DNA from: Methylobacterium radiotolerans JCM 2831
GTDB lineage: Bacteria; Pseudomonadota; Alphaproteobacteria; Rhizobiales; Beijerinckiaceae
Assembly: GCF_000019725.1 (NCBI RefSeq)
Contig: NC_010505.1
Location: 3,103,001 to 3,167,000 of the forward strand
Reading direction: 5' to 3'
DNA length: 64,000 nt
Shown: piece after piece, positions 35,880 to 47,210 of the stretch
Layout of the letters: each line of letters begins with the position of its first letter
How positions within the stretch are numbered: position 1 is the first letter of the stretch
Notes under the pieces: generated by a model
Told to the model about the DNA's origin: nothing
The model's input: the letters and a program-made list of their open reading frames with translations, nothing else
The model's database searches: none
Program-made: the position numbers and the translations under genes

Positions 35880-36668
35880 ATGACCACGCGTATGCTGCGC
35901 GCATCGGATCCGCCCTCGACCGACGCCGTCGGCTGGGCCTGGCACGAGTGGGGTCTCCCGCGCCGCGCCGTCGTGCGCCCGCGCGAACGGCGGCGGATCG
36001 CTCTCTGGACCTGCAGCCTCGGCGCCGGACTCGGGATGCTGGCCCTGTTCGCCGGGTTTCTGGTGTTCGTGAGCGCCCTCGCCCGCCACGAGCGGACGCC
36101 CACCGACCGGGCCGACGGGATCGTCGCGCTGACCGGCGGCGCCCAGCGGATCGGTGACGCGATCGACCTCCTCGCGGGCGGCTACGGCCGGCGCCTGCTC
36201 ATCACCGGCGTCAACGAGCGGACCAGCCGCGACGAGATCGCCCGGCTGAACCCGACCCAGCGCGCCCTGATCGCCTGCTGCGTGGACCTCGACTACCGCG
36301 CGCGCAACACGATCGGCAACGCCATCGAGACGCGCCGCTGGATGCGCGCGCACCGGTTCAGCACGGTCGCGGTCGTGACCTCGAACTACCACATGCCGCG
36401 GACGCTGGTGGAACTCGACCACGCCCTGCAGGACAGCGACCGCGTGCTGCCGCATCCCGTCGTGACCGAGGCGTTCGACGCCGACCGCTGGTGGCAGAAC
36501 CCGCCGGCCGCGCGACTCCTGGCCTCCGAGTACATGAAGTTCCTGGTCAGCTGGGTGCGCACGCGCTTCGAGGCCGATCCCGAGCGCTCCCGCGCCGCGA
36601 TCCTGATCGGCCGCGGCAAGCCCGTGAAGATGGTGGCCGAGCCGCTGATGCTGCGCGGCGTCGATTGA
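35880..36668 (+). CDS. YdcF/ElyC-type DUF218 membrane protein
   Basis: 262 residues from ATG 35880 (GGAGG abuts this codon); starts at 35808 (286 residues) and 35892 are also possible, so the start is uncertain. One membrane helix (LGAGLGMLALFAGFLVFVSAL) is followed by a periplasmic DUF218 domain: ADGIVALTGGAQRIGDAIDLLAGGYGRRLLITG, ARNTIGNAIETRRWM and VAVVTSNYHMPRTLVELDHAL. DUF218 proteins such as ElyC and SanA affect peptidoglycan or envelope integrity. Downstream of ftsEX, as often in alphaproteobacteria, where plsC commonly follows; plsC is absent here. Confidence 0.87.
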   Translation: MTTRMLRASDPPSTDAVGWAWHEWGLPRRAVVRPRERRRIALWTCSLGAGLGMLALFAGFLVFVSALARHERTPTDRADGIVALTGGAQRIGDAIDLLAGGYGRRLLITGVNERTSRDEIARLNPTQRALIACCVDLDYRARNTIGNAIETRRWMRAHRFSTVAVVTSNYHMPRTLVELDHALQDSDRVLPHPVVTEAFDADRWWQNPPAARLLASEYMKFLVSWVRTRFEADPERSRAAILIGRGKPVKMVAEPLMLRGVD

Positions 36669-36685
36669 GGGCGCGGCGCGCCCTC
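36667..36685. terminator. Hairpin between the ydcF-like gene and convergent small gene
   Basis: GAGGGCGC and GCGCCCTC pair around a GGC loop, overlapping the stop codon of the ydcF-like gene and lying just before the stop of the next, minus-strand gene. No T run. A short terminator for the convergent pair is plausible. Confidence 0.5.
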
Positions 36686-36695
36686 CGCCCCCGCC

Positions 36696-37019
36696 CTACT
36701 GCCCCTTGCAGCGGGCCTTGATCGCCGCCGAGAACTCGCGGTCCGATCCCTGGACCTGGGCGAGGCGCTCGCTGCGCTCCGAGCCGGACAGGCAGCGCCC
36801 GTAGACGCTCGCCACGCGCCGCATCGTCTCCACGTGTCGCCGCCAGACGCGGCAGTTCTTGGCATCGTCGCCGTCGGCCTGCTCCAGCTGCTCGAGGGCC
36901 TGGCGCTGCATCGACTGCGCCACCAGGACGTCGCGGGCGCAGGTGGTCTCGCCCTGGGCGGCGGCGCCGGAGACGCCGGCCGCGAGGATCAGGGCGGCGA
37001 TGCGGAAGCTCGGGATCAT
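36696..37019 (-). CDS. Small periplasmic hypothetical protein coupled to ptsN
   Basis: 107 residues with a signal peptide (MIPSFRIAALILAAGVSGAAAQG). The mature part is helical and charged, with four cysteines (TTCARD, KNCRVW, GRCLSG, ARCKGQ) that could form two disulfides. I recognise no domain. The ATG overlaps the ptsN stop codon by one base (TGATG), so it is translated from the same message. Confidence 0.75.
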   Translation of the reverse strand: MIPSFRIAALILAAGVSGAAAQGETTCARDVLVAQSMQRQALEQLEQADGDDAKNCRVWRRHVETMRRVASVYGRCLSGSERSERLAQVQGSDREFSAAIKARCKGQ

Positions 37020-37486
37020 CAGGCGGCCTGCGGTGCCGTCGAGCGCGTCAGGAGCGCGTAGAGCGCCCCGGCGTCCCGGGCGGCGCGGATATGCGCGAGC
37101 ATGCCCGGCTCGCGCAGGATACGGGCCACCTGCGCCAGGGCCTTCAGGTGGTCGGCGCCGGCACCCTCGGGCGCGAGCAGCAGGAAGGCGATGTCCACGG
37201 GCTGGCCATCCAGGGCCTCGAAATCCACCGGGCGGTCGAAGCGCGCGAACAGCCCGAAGAGACGGTCCAGGCCGGGCAGCTTGCCGTGCGGGATCGCCAC
37301 CCCGTCGCCGATGCCGGTCGAGCCGAGCCGCTCGCGCTGGAGAAGGGTGTCGAAGACGGGGCGCTCGCCGAGGGCGGGCAGGCGCCGCGCCGCCTGCGCG
37401 GCGAGATCCTGCAGCACCTGCTTCTTGGCGCGGGCGCGCAGGGCCGGCACGACCGACTCGGGGTCGAGGAATTCCAGAACTGGCAT
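37019..37486 (-). CDS. ptsN: Nitrogen-PTS EIIA protein PtsN
   Basis: 155 residues. The EIIA-Ntr fold is seen in ERERLGSTGIGDGVAIPHGKL, with the phosphorylated residue His67 in GVAIPHGK, then RPVDFEALDGQPVDIAFLLLAPEGAGADHLKALAQVARILREP. In alphaproteobacteria PtsN accepts phosphate from NPr (PtsO) and tunes K+ transport, KdpD and (p)ppGpp signalling. hpf lies 144 bases upstream on the same strand; rpoN, frequently at this locus, is not here. Confidence 0.94.
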   Translation of the reverse strand: MPVLEFLDPESVVPALRARAKKQVLQDLAAQAARRLPALGERPVFDTLLQRERLGSTGIGDGVAIPHGKLPGLDRLFGLFARFDRPVDFEALDGQPVDIAFLLLAPEGAGADHLKALAQVARILREPGMLAHIRAARDAGALYALLTRSTAPQAA

Positions 37487-37630
37487 CGAACGACCGTTGC
37501 CCCGTCGCCCGCTCGCGAGGAAGCGGGCCTCGTCGCAGGGGCGTCGACGACCGTTCCGGCCGCGCCCCCGCTGGATTCAATGGGCGGGGAAACCAGCCGG
37601 TTCCGGCTCCGTTCCACCCGACCCGCAGCG

Positions 37631-38224
37631 TCACTCGGTGGCGTTCGGCGGGTCCACCCAGCCGATCGCTCCGTCGCTCCGCCGGTATACGACGTTGACG
37701 CGGCCGGTGCCAGCGTGGACGAACACAACCACTGGGGATCCCGTCATATCGAGGGCGGTCACCGCCTCGCCGATGGTGCGGCGCTGGAGGGTCTTGGTGC
37801 TCTCGGCGACGATCGGCGGGTGGGCGTCGCCCTCGGCGGCGTCGTCCTCCTCCACCTCCGGGGCGGCGAACACCGCGTAGGCAGCCTCGATGGCCGCGGC
37901 GTCGCCCGGGCCGGTCGCGTGCTGCTTCAGCTTGTGCTTGTAGCGCCGCAGTCGGGTCTCCAGGCGCTCGGCGGTCTGCTCGAAGCTCGAGCGCGCGTCG
38001 TGCGCGAAGCCGTTCGCCTCGATGGTCAGACCGGAGACGAGATGCAGCACGCAATCCGTCCGGAAGGCGGTGCCGTCGCGCCGGAGCGTGACGTGGCCGT
38101 TGCAGGAATCGTGCATGTGCGAGTCGAGATACTTGGCCTGGATCGCGGACATCCGCTCCTCGACGCGGCCGCGCAGACTCTCGCCGAGATCCACGCCGTG
38201 GCCAGTCACCCGCAACGATCCCAT
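37631..38224 (-). CDS. hpf: Long-form ribosome hibernation promoting factor
   Basis: 197 residues. Residues 1-95 form the HPF/RaiA domain (SLRVTGHGVDLGESLRGRVEERM, LDSHMHDSCNGHVTLRRDG, LTIEANGFAHDARSSFEQTAERLETRLRRYKHK), and residues of about 135-197 form the C-terminal dimerisation domain (VAESTKTLQRRTIGEAVTALDMTG and VVFVHAGTGRVNVVYRRSDGAIGWV). Long HPF alone brings two 70S ribosomes together as 100S dimers in stationary phase. ptsN lies downstream, a conserved pairing in alphaproteobacteria. Confidence 0.94.
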   Translation of the reverse strand: MGSLRVTGHGVDLGESLRGRVEERMSAIQAKYLDSHMHDSCNGHVTLRRDGTAFRTDCVLHLVSGLTIEANGFAHDARSSFEQTAERLETRLRRYKHKLKQHATGPGDAAAIEAAYAVFAAPEVEEDDAAEGDAHPPIVAESTKTLQRRTIGEAVTALDMTGSPVVVFVHAGTGRVNVVYRRSDGAIGWVDPPNATE

Positions 38225-38391
38225 GCTGCCTCCCCCGTTCTGATGCAGTCGGCCGAATTAGAGAGCCGGCTCGGGTTAAGTCAACGGAGCCCCTTGCGGT
38301 TCAAGCAGTTGCTTAACCCTGGGTTCAGCTGGCCTGTCCGTATAGACGGGGCCGCCCGAACCCCGGCCCGCGACGTGAGACCACCGCCTGC

Positions 38392-39960
38392 ATGACGATC
38401 GACCCCGGATTCTCCGCCACCGCGACACGCCGCGCCGTCCTGGGCGGCGCGCTCGGTGCTGCCGCGGGACTGCTCCCGGCGGCCGCGCGGGCAGCCGACC
38501 CGGAGAAGGTCCCGGCTCTGCCCGGAAGCGGTGAGGCGTTCGAGGCGAACACGCTGACCGACCTCGCTCGCGCCCGCGCCGCCGCCCCCTACGCGGCGCC
38601 GAAGACCGGCGACGTGCCGGCCGTTCTCAAGAACCTCTCCCGCGAGGCCTACGAGGCCATCCGACCCGCGGAGGGCCGCGCGGTCTGGGCCGACCGGAAC
38701 GCCGGCTACGTCCTGGAGCCGCTGCTGCGGGGCTCGATCTTCGAGACGCCGGTCTCGCTGTTCGTCGTGGAGAACGGCCTCGTTCAGCCGGTCGGGTACG
38801 ACAAGTCCGCCATCGCGGCGCCTGGCCTCGACCTGCCCGACCTGGCCGCCGACACGGCCTTCTCGGGCTTCCGCCTGCGCGCCCGGTTCGACGGCGCCGA
38901 CGGGTTCTCGAACTTCGCCCTGTTCCAGGGCGGCTCGTTCTTCCGCCTCGTCGCCGAGGGCCAGGATTTCGGCATCAACGCCCGGGCCCTCGCGCTGCGT
39001 CCGGCCGATTCCCGCGGCGAGGAGTTCCCGCTGTTCCGGGCCCTGTTCATCGAGACGCCGCGCGCGGGTCAGCCGGTCATCGTCCACGCCCTCGCGGAGT
39101 CGGAATCCGCGACCGCGGCGTTCAGGATCACGCTGACGCCGGGCCGCGACGTCTCCACGGCGCAGATCGACGGAACGGTCTTCGCCCGCACCGAGCTGGA
39201 CCATATCGGGCTCGGCGGCATGCAGGGCAGCTACCTGTTCGGCGCCCTCGACCGGAACCGCGTGGACGACCTGCGCGCCGCGGCCTTCTCGGTGGAGGGC
39301 TTGGCGATCCACAACGGCTACGGCGAGCCGATCTGGCGCCCCGTTCACAATCCCGAGGCGCTGCAGGTCTCGGCCTTCGTGGATCGCGGGCCCAAGGGCT
39401 TCGGCCTCATGCAGCGGGCCCGCGCCTACGACGATTTCGAGGACGACCGCCGCCACTGGGAGCAGCGCCCGTCCCTCTGGCTGGAGCCGCTCGACGACTG
39501 GAACGAGGGCGCGGTCACCTTGCTGGAGATCCCGAGCGATTCCGAGCTGAACGAGAACGTCTTCGCCTATTGGCGGCCCAAGGCGAAGCTGGCGAAGGGC
39601 GCGGAGATGCGATTCCAGTGCCGTCAGCACTGGTCGAAGGGCTGGCCGGACCCGCTGCCGCCGGAGATCGCCCGGGTGCGCGACAGCCGCTGCGGCCGCG
39701 GCAGCTCGGGCAATCGCCGGCTCTTCGCGGTGGATTTCGAGGGCGACGCGCTGTTCCAGCCCGGCGACATCGACGTCGACCTCGCGGCCTCGGCCGGGAC
39801 GATCACGCGCCAGGAACGGTTTCGGTATTCCGATCGTAAGACCCTGCGGATCCTGTTCGAACTCGATCCGGGGAGCGAGCGCGCGAGCGAGTTGCGCCTC
39901 GCGCTCCGGCGCGGTCAGGCCCGGGCGAGCGAGACATGGCTGTTTCGCTGGACGCCCTGA
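38392..39960 (+). CDS. Periplasmic glucan biosynthesis protein, OpgG/OpgD family
   Basis: 522 residues. The N-terminus (residues 1-36) has a Tat-like signal with twin arginine in ATRRAVLGGALGAAAG, as in OpgD, ending near ARAADP. The mature protein has the MdoG-family motifs SREAYEAIRPAEGRAVWAD, LFIETPRAGQPVIVHALAES, TAAFRITLTPGRDVST and GSYLFGALDRNRVDDLRAAAFSVEGLAIHNGYGEPIWR, and WSKGWPDPLPPEIARVRDSR. OpgG/D act in the periplasm on osmoregulated glucan chains. opgH follows within about 50 bases. Confidence 0.93.
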   Translation: MTIDPGFSATATRRAVLGGALGAAAGLLPAAARAADPEKVPALPGSGEAFEANTLTDLARARAAAPYAAPKTGDVPAVLKNLSREAYEAIRPAEGRAVWADRNAGYVLEPLLRGSIFETPVSLFVVENGLVQPVGYDKSAIAAPGLDLPDLAADTAFSGFRLRARFDGADGFSNFALFQGGSFFRLVAEGQDFGINARALALRPADSRGEEFPLFRALFIETPRAGQPVIVHALAESESATAAFRITLTPGRDVSTAQIDGTVFARTELDHIGLGGMQGSYLFGALDRNRVDDLRAAAFSVEGLAIHNGYGEPIWRPVHNPEALQVSAFVDRGPKGFGLMQRARAYDDFEDDRRHWEQRPSLWLEPLDDWNEGAVTLLEIPSDSELNENVFAYWRPKAKLAKGAEMRFQCRQHWSKGWPDPLPPEIARVRDSRCGRGSSGNRRLFAVDFEGDALFQPGDIDVDLAASAGTITRQERFRYSDRKTLRILFELDPGSERASELRLALRRGQARASETWLFRWTP

Positions 39961-40013
39961 CCCGTCATCACGACAGCTGAGGACCGGCCTGCCCCGTGCG
40001 ATTGGACGAGACG

Positions 40014-42173
40014 ATGACCCTGCCGCCAGCGACGGACGCCGGGTCCGGGCGCGACACCGCGACCGACGGCGGCCGCCACCTGCCGCCCGAGGCGCCCCTG
40101 TCCATGCCGGTTCAGGACCTGGCGCGCTGGGATCCGGGGCTCGGGCACCGATGGGTGCGCCGGGCCCGGACGCCCTGGCCGGAGCGGCTCCTGGTGTTCG
40201 GTGGCGCCGTGGCCCTGACGGCCTACGGCGGCTGGCAGATGGTCGAGACCGTGTCGGTCTCCGGCAGCCCGACCGCGCTCCAGCTCGTCTTGGTCGTCCT
40301 GTTCTGCCTGACCTTCTCGTGGATCGCGCTCGCCTTCACCAGCGCGGTGCTGGGTTTCGGGACGCTCCTGCGCCGACCGCGGCCGACGCCGGACCCGACG
40401 GCGCTGCGCACGCGGACCGCGGTCCTGATGCCGGTCTACAACGAGGCCACGGCCCGCACCTTCGCGGGGATCGAGGCCATGCGCGAGGCGGTCGAGGCCA
40501 CCGGGCTCGGAGACCATTTCGACTGGTTCGTGCTGTCAGATTCGACCCAGCCCGACGCCTGGATCGCCGAGGAGCGCGCCTATCTCGACCTGCGCGGCCG
40601 GCTCGGTCCCGAGGCCCGGCTCTACTACCGGCACCGGCCGAAGAATCATCACCGCAAAGCAGGCAACATCGGCGATTTCGTCACCCGCTGGGGCGGCCGC
40701 TACGACCACATGCTCGTCCTGGACGCCGACAGTCTGATGAGCGGATCGGCGGTCGTGGCGCTCGCCGCCGCCATGGAGGCGGACCCGGATGCCGGCATCA
40801 TCCAGACGCTGCCGCTGATCATCAACCGCAACACCCTGTTCGCCCGCCTCCAGCAATTCGCCGCCCGGATCTACGGTCCGGTGATCGCGGCCGGCCTCGC
40901 CGCGTGGTCCGGTCGGGACGGCAACTACTGGGGGCACAACGCGATCATCCGGACCCGCGCCTTCGCGGATTCCTGCGGCCTGCCCGACCTGCCCGGGAAG
41001 CCGCCCTTCGGTGGACACATCCTGTCCCACGACTTCGTCGAGGCGGCCCTGATCCGTCGCGCCGGCTGGGCGGTGTACATGCTCCATCGCCTGCCGGGCT
41101 CGTACGAGGAGAGCCCGCCGTCGCTGATCGACGTGGCGGTGCGCGACCGGCGCTGGGCGCAGGGCAATCTCCAGCACGCGCGCGTCATCGGCGCCGCGGG
41201 GCTGCATCCGGCCACCCGGCAGCACTTCGCCACCGGCATCGCCGGCTACCTGGCCTCGCCGCTCTGGCTGCTGCAGCTGGTGGTCGGTATCCTGCTGGTT
41301 CTGCAGACGGCCACGGAGCGGCCGGACTATTTCGGCGGCGCCGGCTTCTCGCCGGTCTTCCCGCGCTTCGATCCGGTCCGCGCGCTCCAGCTGTTCGGCC
41401 TCACCATGGCGGTCCTGCTGGCACCCAAGCTCCTCGGCCTGATCCTGGCCCTGCTGGACGGCCCGGTGCGGCGCGCCTGCGGGGGCGCCGGGCGGCTGGT
41501 CCTGTCCAGCCTCGTCGAGATCCTGCTGTCCGCCCTCGTGGCGCCGGTGGCGATGGTGATCCAGTCGGGCTCCGTGATGGGCATCCTGCTCGGACGGGAC
41601 ACGGGTTGGAATCCGCAGCGGCGGGACGACGGCTCGATACCGCTGCGCGACATCGTCGTCCGCCATCGGTGGCACACGCTGCTGGGGCTGGTGGCGGGCG
41701 TCGCCGCCTTCGCGATCGCCACCTCGCTGTTCCTCTGGATGAGCCCGACGATCTTGGGTCTGGTGCTCGCGATCCCGATCTCCTGGGCGAGCGGCCAGCT
41801 CGGGCTCGGCCTGGCGCTCAAGCGCCGCCTGCTCCTCGCCACTCCCGAAGAGGCGGCGCCGCCTGAGATCGCCGTCCGCGCCGCCGCCCTCGCGGCGCGC
41901 AACGCGGAGCGCGGGTTCGACGATGCGGAAGCCCTCGCGGCCGTCCACGCCGACCCCGACCTCGCGCGCGCCCACGGCCAGATGCTCCCCCCGGGACATC
42001 GCCGCCCAAGGGGCGCGATCGACCCGGACCACACGCTGGCCACCGCCAAGATCTGCGAGGCCGAGACCGTCGCGGAGGCCCAGGCTTGGCTGTCGCCGAA
42101 GGAGCGCATGGCGCTCCTGCACGATCGCGCGCTCGTCGATCGCCTCGTCCGCCTCGACGCGAGCGGACGGTGA
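40014..42173 (+). CDS. opgH: Glucans biosynthesis glucosyltransferase OpgH
   Basis: 719 residues from ATG 40014; an in-frame GTG at 39996 is an alternative. OpgH is an inner-membrane UDP-glucose-dependent transferase that builds the beta-1,2 glucan backbone. Membrane helices near residues 60-120 precede the GT-A domain (VLMPVYNEATARTFAGIEAM, LSDSTQPDAWIAEERA, LVLDADSLMSGSAVVALAAAM, GHILSHDFVEAALIRRAGW and the processive RDRRWAQGNLQHAR motif), followed by several C-terminal helices. It forms an operon with the OpgG/D gene. Expression may respond to osmolarity (family knowledge). Confidence 0.95.
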   Translation: MTLPPATDAGSGRDTATDGGRHLPPEAPLSMPVQDLARWDPGLGHRWVRRARTPWPERLLVFGGAVALTAYGGWQMVETVSVSGSPTALQLVLVVLFCLTFSWIALAFTSAVLGFGTLLRRPRPTPDPTALRTRTAVLMPVYNEATARTFAGIEAMREAVEATGLGDHFDWFVLSDSTQPDAWIAEERAYLDLRGRLGPEARLYYRHRPKNHHRKAGNIGDFVTRWGGRYDHMLVLDADSLMSGSAVVALAAAMEADPDAGIIQTLPLIINRNTLFARLQQFAARIYGPVIAAGLAAWSGRDGNYWGHNAIIRTRAFADSCGLPDLPGKPPFGGHILSHDFVEAALIRRAGWAVYMLHRLPGSYEESPPSLIDVAVRDRRWAQGNLQHARVIGAAGLHPATRQHFATGIAGYLASPLWLLQLVVGILLVLQTATERPDYFGGAGFSPVFPRFDPVRALQLFGLTMAVLLAPKLLGLILALLDGPVRRACGGAGRLVLSSLVEILLSALVAPVAMVIQSGSVMGILLGRDTGWNPQRRDDGSIPLRDIVVRHRWHTLLGLVAGVAAFAIATSLFLWMSPTILGLVLAIPISWASGQLGLGLALKRRLLLATPEEAAPPEIAVRAAALAARNAERGFDDAEALAAVHADPDLARAHGQMLPPGHRRPRGAIDPDHTLATAKICEAETVAEAQAWLSPKERMALLHDRALVDRLVRLDASGR

Positions 42174-42367
42174 TCGCGGTCCGGCAGCCTGCCGGGTGAC
42201 GGCGCGCCCGCGCCGGGCGCCGAGCTCGGGATCGCTCCGAGCGGCTCACGGAGACGTGCCGTCCCGGTCCGACAGGAGGGCGCACCGAGGCCGCGGACAG
42301 GGTTGGATCGTGACAAGTGATTAACCATTCGGATCCTAGTCTCGATCATCGTCACTCGGATCCGGTC

Positions 42368-42535
42368 ATGACCCTGCTGTTCGTGTTCCTGCTCCTGCCG
42401 CTCGCGGTCGCCATCGTGCTCGCCCGCGGCGAGCCGATCCGCACCATCAGCTGCCTCGGCGCGATGGGTGTGGGCTGCGTTATCGCCGCCACGAGCGTGG
42501 TCAGCCTCGTGCGCCACCGGATCCGGACGACCTGA
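42368..42535 (+). CDS. Small membrane protein (55 residues)
   Basis: ATG at 42368 opens a 55-codon frame with two hydrophobic stretches (LLFVFLLLPLAVAIVLARG and ISCLGAMGVGCVIAATSVVSLV) ending in RHRIRTT; a GTG at 42317 would lengthen it. The amphipathic two-helix pattern argues for a real inner-membrane small protein. No conserved domain is recognised. The upstream region has TTAACCATTCGGATC but no clear promoter. Confidence 0.55.
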   Translation: MTLLFVFLLLPLAVAIVLARGEPIRTISCLGAMGVGCVIAATSVVSLVRHRIRTT

Positions 42536-42555
42536 CGCCGGCGCGGCGAGCGGCG

Positions 42556-42756
42556 TCAGAGAAACCCGACCTGTCGCGGGCCGCCGCCGAGGCTTCGCCC
42601 GGCGCGGGCGACGAGCTGGGAGAAGGCCAGGGCCGCCGCCGTGGCCTGGGCGCGGGACGGGAAGCTGCGCCGCGACTCGACAACGGGCTCGTCAGTCTCG
42701 TTGACGAGGACCCAGGACCAGAGCGACCGGCTACGCTCTCGGATCTCGAATTGCAC
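42556..42756 (-). CDS. Small hypothetical protein (66 residues), GTG start
   Basis: The GTG at 42756 has GGGAGG five bases upstream, an ideal spacing, which fixes the start. The protein (FEIRERSRSLWSWVLVNETDEPVVESRRSFPSRAQATAAALAFSQLVARAG) has a beta-rich first half and a helix. It resembles small DUF1508-like proteins in outline only, so I give no domain assignment. It converges on the small membrane protein gene, separated by 20 bases. Confidence 0.6.
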   Translation of the reverse strand: MQFEIRERSRSLWSWVLVNETDEPVVESRRSFPSRAQATAAALAFSQLVARAGRSLGGGPRQVGFL

Positions 42757-43193
42757 GAGCGCCTCCCTTTGCGGGACATGCGAAGCGGAAGTTTTGCATC
42801 GACGGGTGACATCCCGATGACGGTGCGTCTCGATCAGCGAGACGTGCCGACCGTCCAGGAATCCGTGCGAAGACCTCTGTTTCCGTGAACGGATCGCCGG
42901 GAGATCGATAGTTCGGCATCGCGCCAGCTATCCATCGTGATCTGATCGACCCAGGCATCTGCGAATCCCGTGCCAGGATAACCCAGCGGCCGGCCAGCTA
43001 TCCCGAGAATCTGTGCTGGTCCGGCTGGGTCCGGCTCAGCTCCGCCGACCTCAAGCTGCATCGGGACTGCAACAGGATTGCGGCGCGCGGACTTGACTGG
43101 ATTGTCTGGATCTCGATGCTCTGGCCCGTTGCGGGCGGGGTCGAGGGCATTCTGGCGCCAGCACCCGGTGGCGCTGCGACGCGGATCGACGTG
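42757..43193. other. Intergenic region, no gene recognised
   Basis: About 440 bases upstream of a 76-residue gene. Open frames crossing it have no recognisable protein. It contains several GATC-rich segments, but I found no repeat, terminator or promoter with confidence. If the 43116 ATG is used for the next gene, the gap is about 360 bases. Confidence 0.4.
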
Positions 43194-43424
43194 ATGACAG
43201 ATCACAGCAGAGTCCCGAACGCGCGGTCGCGCCGCATCCTCGGCGATCTGGCCGAGACACTCGGATGTTCGGTCGACGTCTTCTTCGATCCGAGCCAGAA
43301 CGACGACTTGTCGATGACCGAAGAGCTGCTGAACCTGTGGTTCTCCATCGAGGATCCAGCAGCCCGGCACCGCATCCTGGACTGTGCCCGGGCCCAGAAG
43401 GCGGAGGCTCAGCCGCACGCCTGA
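43194..43424 (+). CDS. 76-residue protein, paralogue of the gene at 50939-51169
   Basis: The ATG at 43194 (GTG at 43191 or ATG at 43116 are alternatives) begins MTDHSRVPNARSRRILGDL. The core is LAETLGCSVDVFFDPSQNDD, MTEELLNLWFSIEDPAARHRILDCARAQ. This matches segment by segment the other 76-residue protein at 50939. The LLNLWFSIEDPAARHRIL pattern resembles the C-terminal tail of rhizobial XRE-type regulators lacking the helix-turn-helix. The function is unknown; it lies 76 bases upstream of tex. Confidence 0.65.
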   Translation: MTDHSRVPNARSRRILGDLAETLGCSVDVFFDPSQNDDLSMTEELLNLWFSIEDPAARHRILDCARAQKAEAQPHA

Positions 43425-43500
43425 CCGGTGCCTTGTTTCCGGCGGCTTGGCGCTCCACGCAGGCAGCCCGTCCGTCGCCGCGACCCCAGTCGGAGAAGCC

Positions 43501-45819
<2,319 letters not shown>

Positions 45820-45850
45820 GCGGCGACCGCCCCGCGGACCGGGAACATGG

Positions 45851-45865
45851 TTAGCGCTTCGTAAA
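45851..45865 (+). promoter_or_regulatory. CtrA-like half-site pair upstream of the ATP-grasp gene
   Basis: TTAG-CGCTTCG-TAAA has the spacing (four, seven, four) of the CtrA consensus TTAA-N7-TTAA with two mismatches. It lies about 105 bases before the ATG at 45970, between tex and the ATP-grasp gene. A closely similar box occurs at 51655. Only a candidate. Confidence 0.35.
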
Positions 45866-45969
45866 CCTCCGTGCCGTCAGAGTGTGGGCGTCGTGCCGCG
45901 GTGCGCGATTCCAAACACCTGATCGCGATTCCGGGATCGCCGCGGCGGCCCCACGGCTCGGAGGCTCTG

Positions 45970-47181
45970 ATGCAAGCGCACGTTGCGGGGATCGACAACC
46001 CGAACCCGATGATCGGCCCGGCACGCCTCATCCGGGCCGCCTTCGAGGGGGCCGACATGGCCGCCCTGGCCGCCGAGATCCTCGCGGAAGGCGGCGACTC
46101 CGCTCTCGACGCGGGAACGGCGCTGGACATGGCGACGATCCTGCTGCTGAAGCACCGCTTCACGGAAGGCCTCGCGCTCCAGAACGAGGTCTTGGACGGG
46201 CAGCGGCTCTTCTCGCTGCGCTCGAACCCGGATCAGGCGCGGGTCCGCGTCCTCGTCCTGGTGACCGCCGGCGATCTGATGGCCAACACGCCGATCGACT
46301 TCCTGCTCAACGACGGCGATTTCGGCCTCACCTACCTCTATCTTCGGCCCGGTGAGCCGGTGCCGCGCGATCTGCCCGCGCACGACGTGATCGTCACCGG
46401 CATCGCCTACGCGCGGACCGCCGAGCCGCTGCTGGAAGCCCTCGCGGCGGCGGCCGACCACTGGACGCGGCCGATCGTCAATCACCCGCGCCACGTGCTC
46501 AAGACCTCTCGGCACGGCATCGCGGACGCGCTGCGCGGTGCGGAGGGGATCCTGGCACCCGACGTCATCCGCGTGAGCCGGTCCGTTCTGAGCGCGGCCG
46601 CGTCCCGCCAGACGGAGGGCCCGACCTACCCGCTGCTGGTGCGCCCCCTCGACACGCATGCCGGCAACGAGCTCCAGAAGGTCGATCGGGCGGAGGACCT
46701 GCAACTCTACCTCGCGCACACGGCCGCCGAGGCGTTCTACGTCACGCAGTACTGCGACTATCGCGGTCCCGACGGCCTCTTCCGGAAGCTCCGCGTCGTC
46801 CTGATCGACGGTGTGCCTTACCTCTGCCACATGGCCATCCGCGATCACTGGATGATCCACTACCTCAACGCCGGCATGCTGGAGGATCCGGTGAAGCGGC
46901 AGGTCGAGGCCGCGGCCATGGCCGCGTTCGACACCGACTTCGCCGAGCGCCACCGCGCCGCGTTCGCCGAGATCCACCGCAGGATCGGTCTCGATTACCT
47001 GGTCATCGACTGCGCCGAGAGCGCGGACGGCCGGCTGTTGATCTTCGAGGCGGATACCGGAATGGTCGTCCACGACATGGATCCGGTGGACCTGTTTCCC
47101 TACAAGGCGCCGCAGATGCGCCGGGTCTTCGCGGCGTTCCAGGACGCCTTGCGCGGGCGCGCTCGCGGGCGGGCCGCCTAG
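45970..47181 (+). CDS. ATP-grasp-domain protein with N-terminal helical region
   Basis: 403 residues; GGAGG lies six bases upstream of ATG 45970. The N-terminal third (AALAAEILAEGGDSALDAGTALDMATILLLKHRFTEGL) is helical, TPR-like. The C-terminal half looks like an ATP-grasp fold: LLVRPLDTHAGNELQKVDRAED, VTQYCDYRGPDGLFRKLRVVLIDGVPYLCHMAIRDHWMIHY and the acidic end LDYLVIDCAESADGRLLIFEADTGMVVHDMD, with Asp/Glu for Mg-ATP. ATP-grasp enzymes ligate carboxylates to amines. It is near two glycosyltransferases and flagellin; a role in polysaccharide or flagellin modification is conjecture. Confidence 0.72.
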   Translation: MQAHVAGIDNPNPMIGPARLIRAAFEGADMAALAAEILAEGGDSALDAGTALDMATILLLKHRFTEGLALQNEVLDGQRLFSLRSNPDQARVRVLVLVTAGDLMANTPIDFLLNDGDFGLTYLYLRPGEPVPRDLPAHDVIVTGIAYARTAEPLLEALAAAADHWTRPIVNHPRHVLKTSRHGIADALRGAEGILAPDVIRVSRSVLSAAASRQTEGPTYPLLVRPLDTHAGNELQKVDRAEDLQLYLAHTAAEAFYVTQYCDYRGPDGLFRKLRVVLIDGVPYLCHMAIRDHWMIHYLNAGMLEDPVKRQVEAAAMAAFDTDFAERHRAAFAEIHRRIGLDYLVIDCAESADGRLLIFEADTGMVVHDMDPVDLFPYKAPQMRRVFAAFQDALRGRARGRAA

Positions 47182-47210
47182 GGCGCGCGCCTCCGGGGCA
47201 TCAGGGTGCC

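Noticed and set aside
42317..42335. TTAACCATTCGGATC near 42319 and TTAACCACGATCGAC near 8223 as further CtrA boxes
   Set aside because: Only the first half-site matches; the second half-site has no resemblance to TTAA.
45842..45865. GGAAC near the ATP-grasp gene as an EcfG general-stress promoter
   Set aside because: The spacing to CGTA is about 13 bases and the second element is not CGTT, so the GGAAC-N16/17-CGTT pattern is not met.
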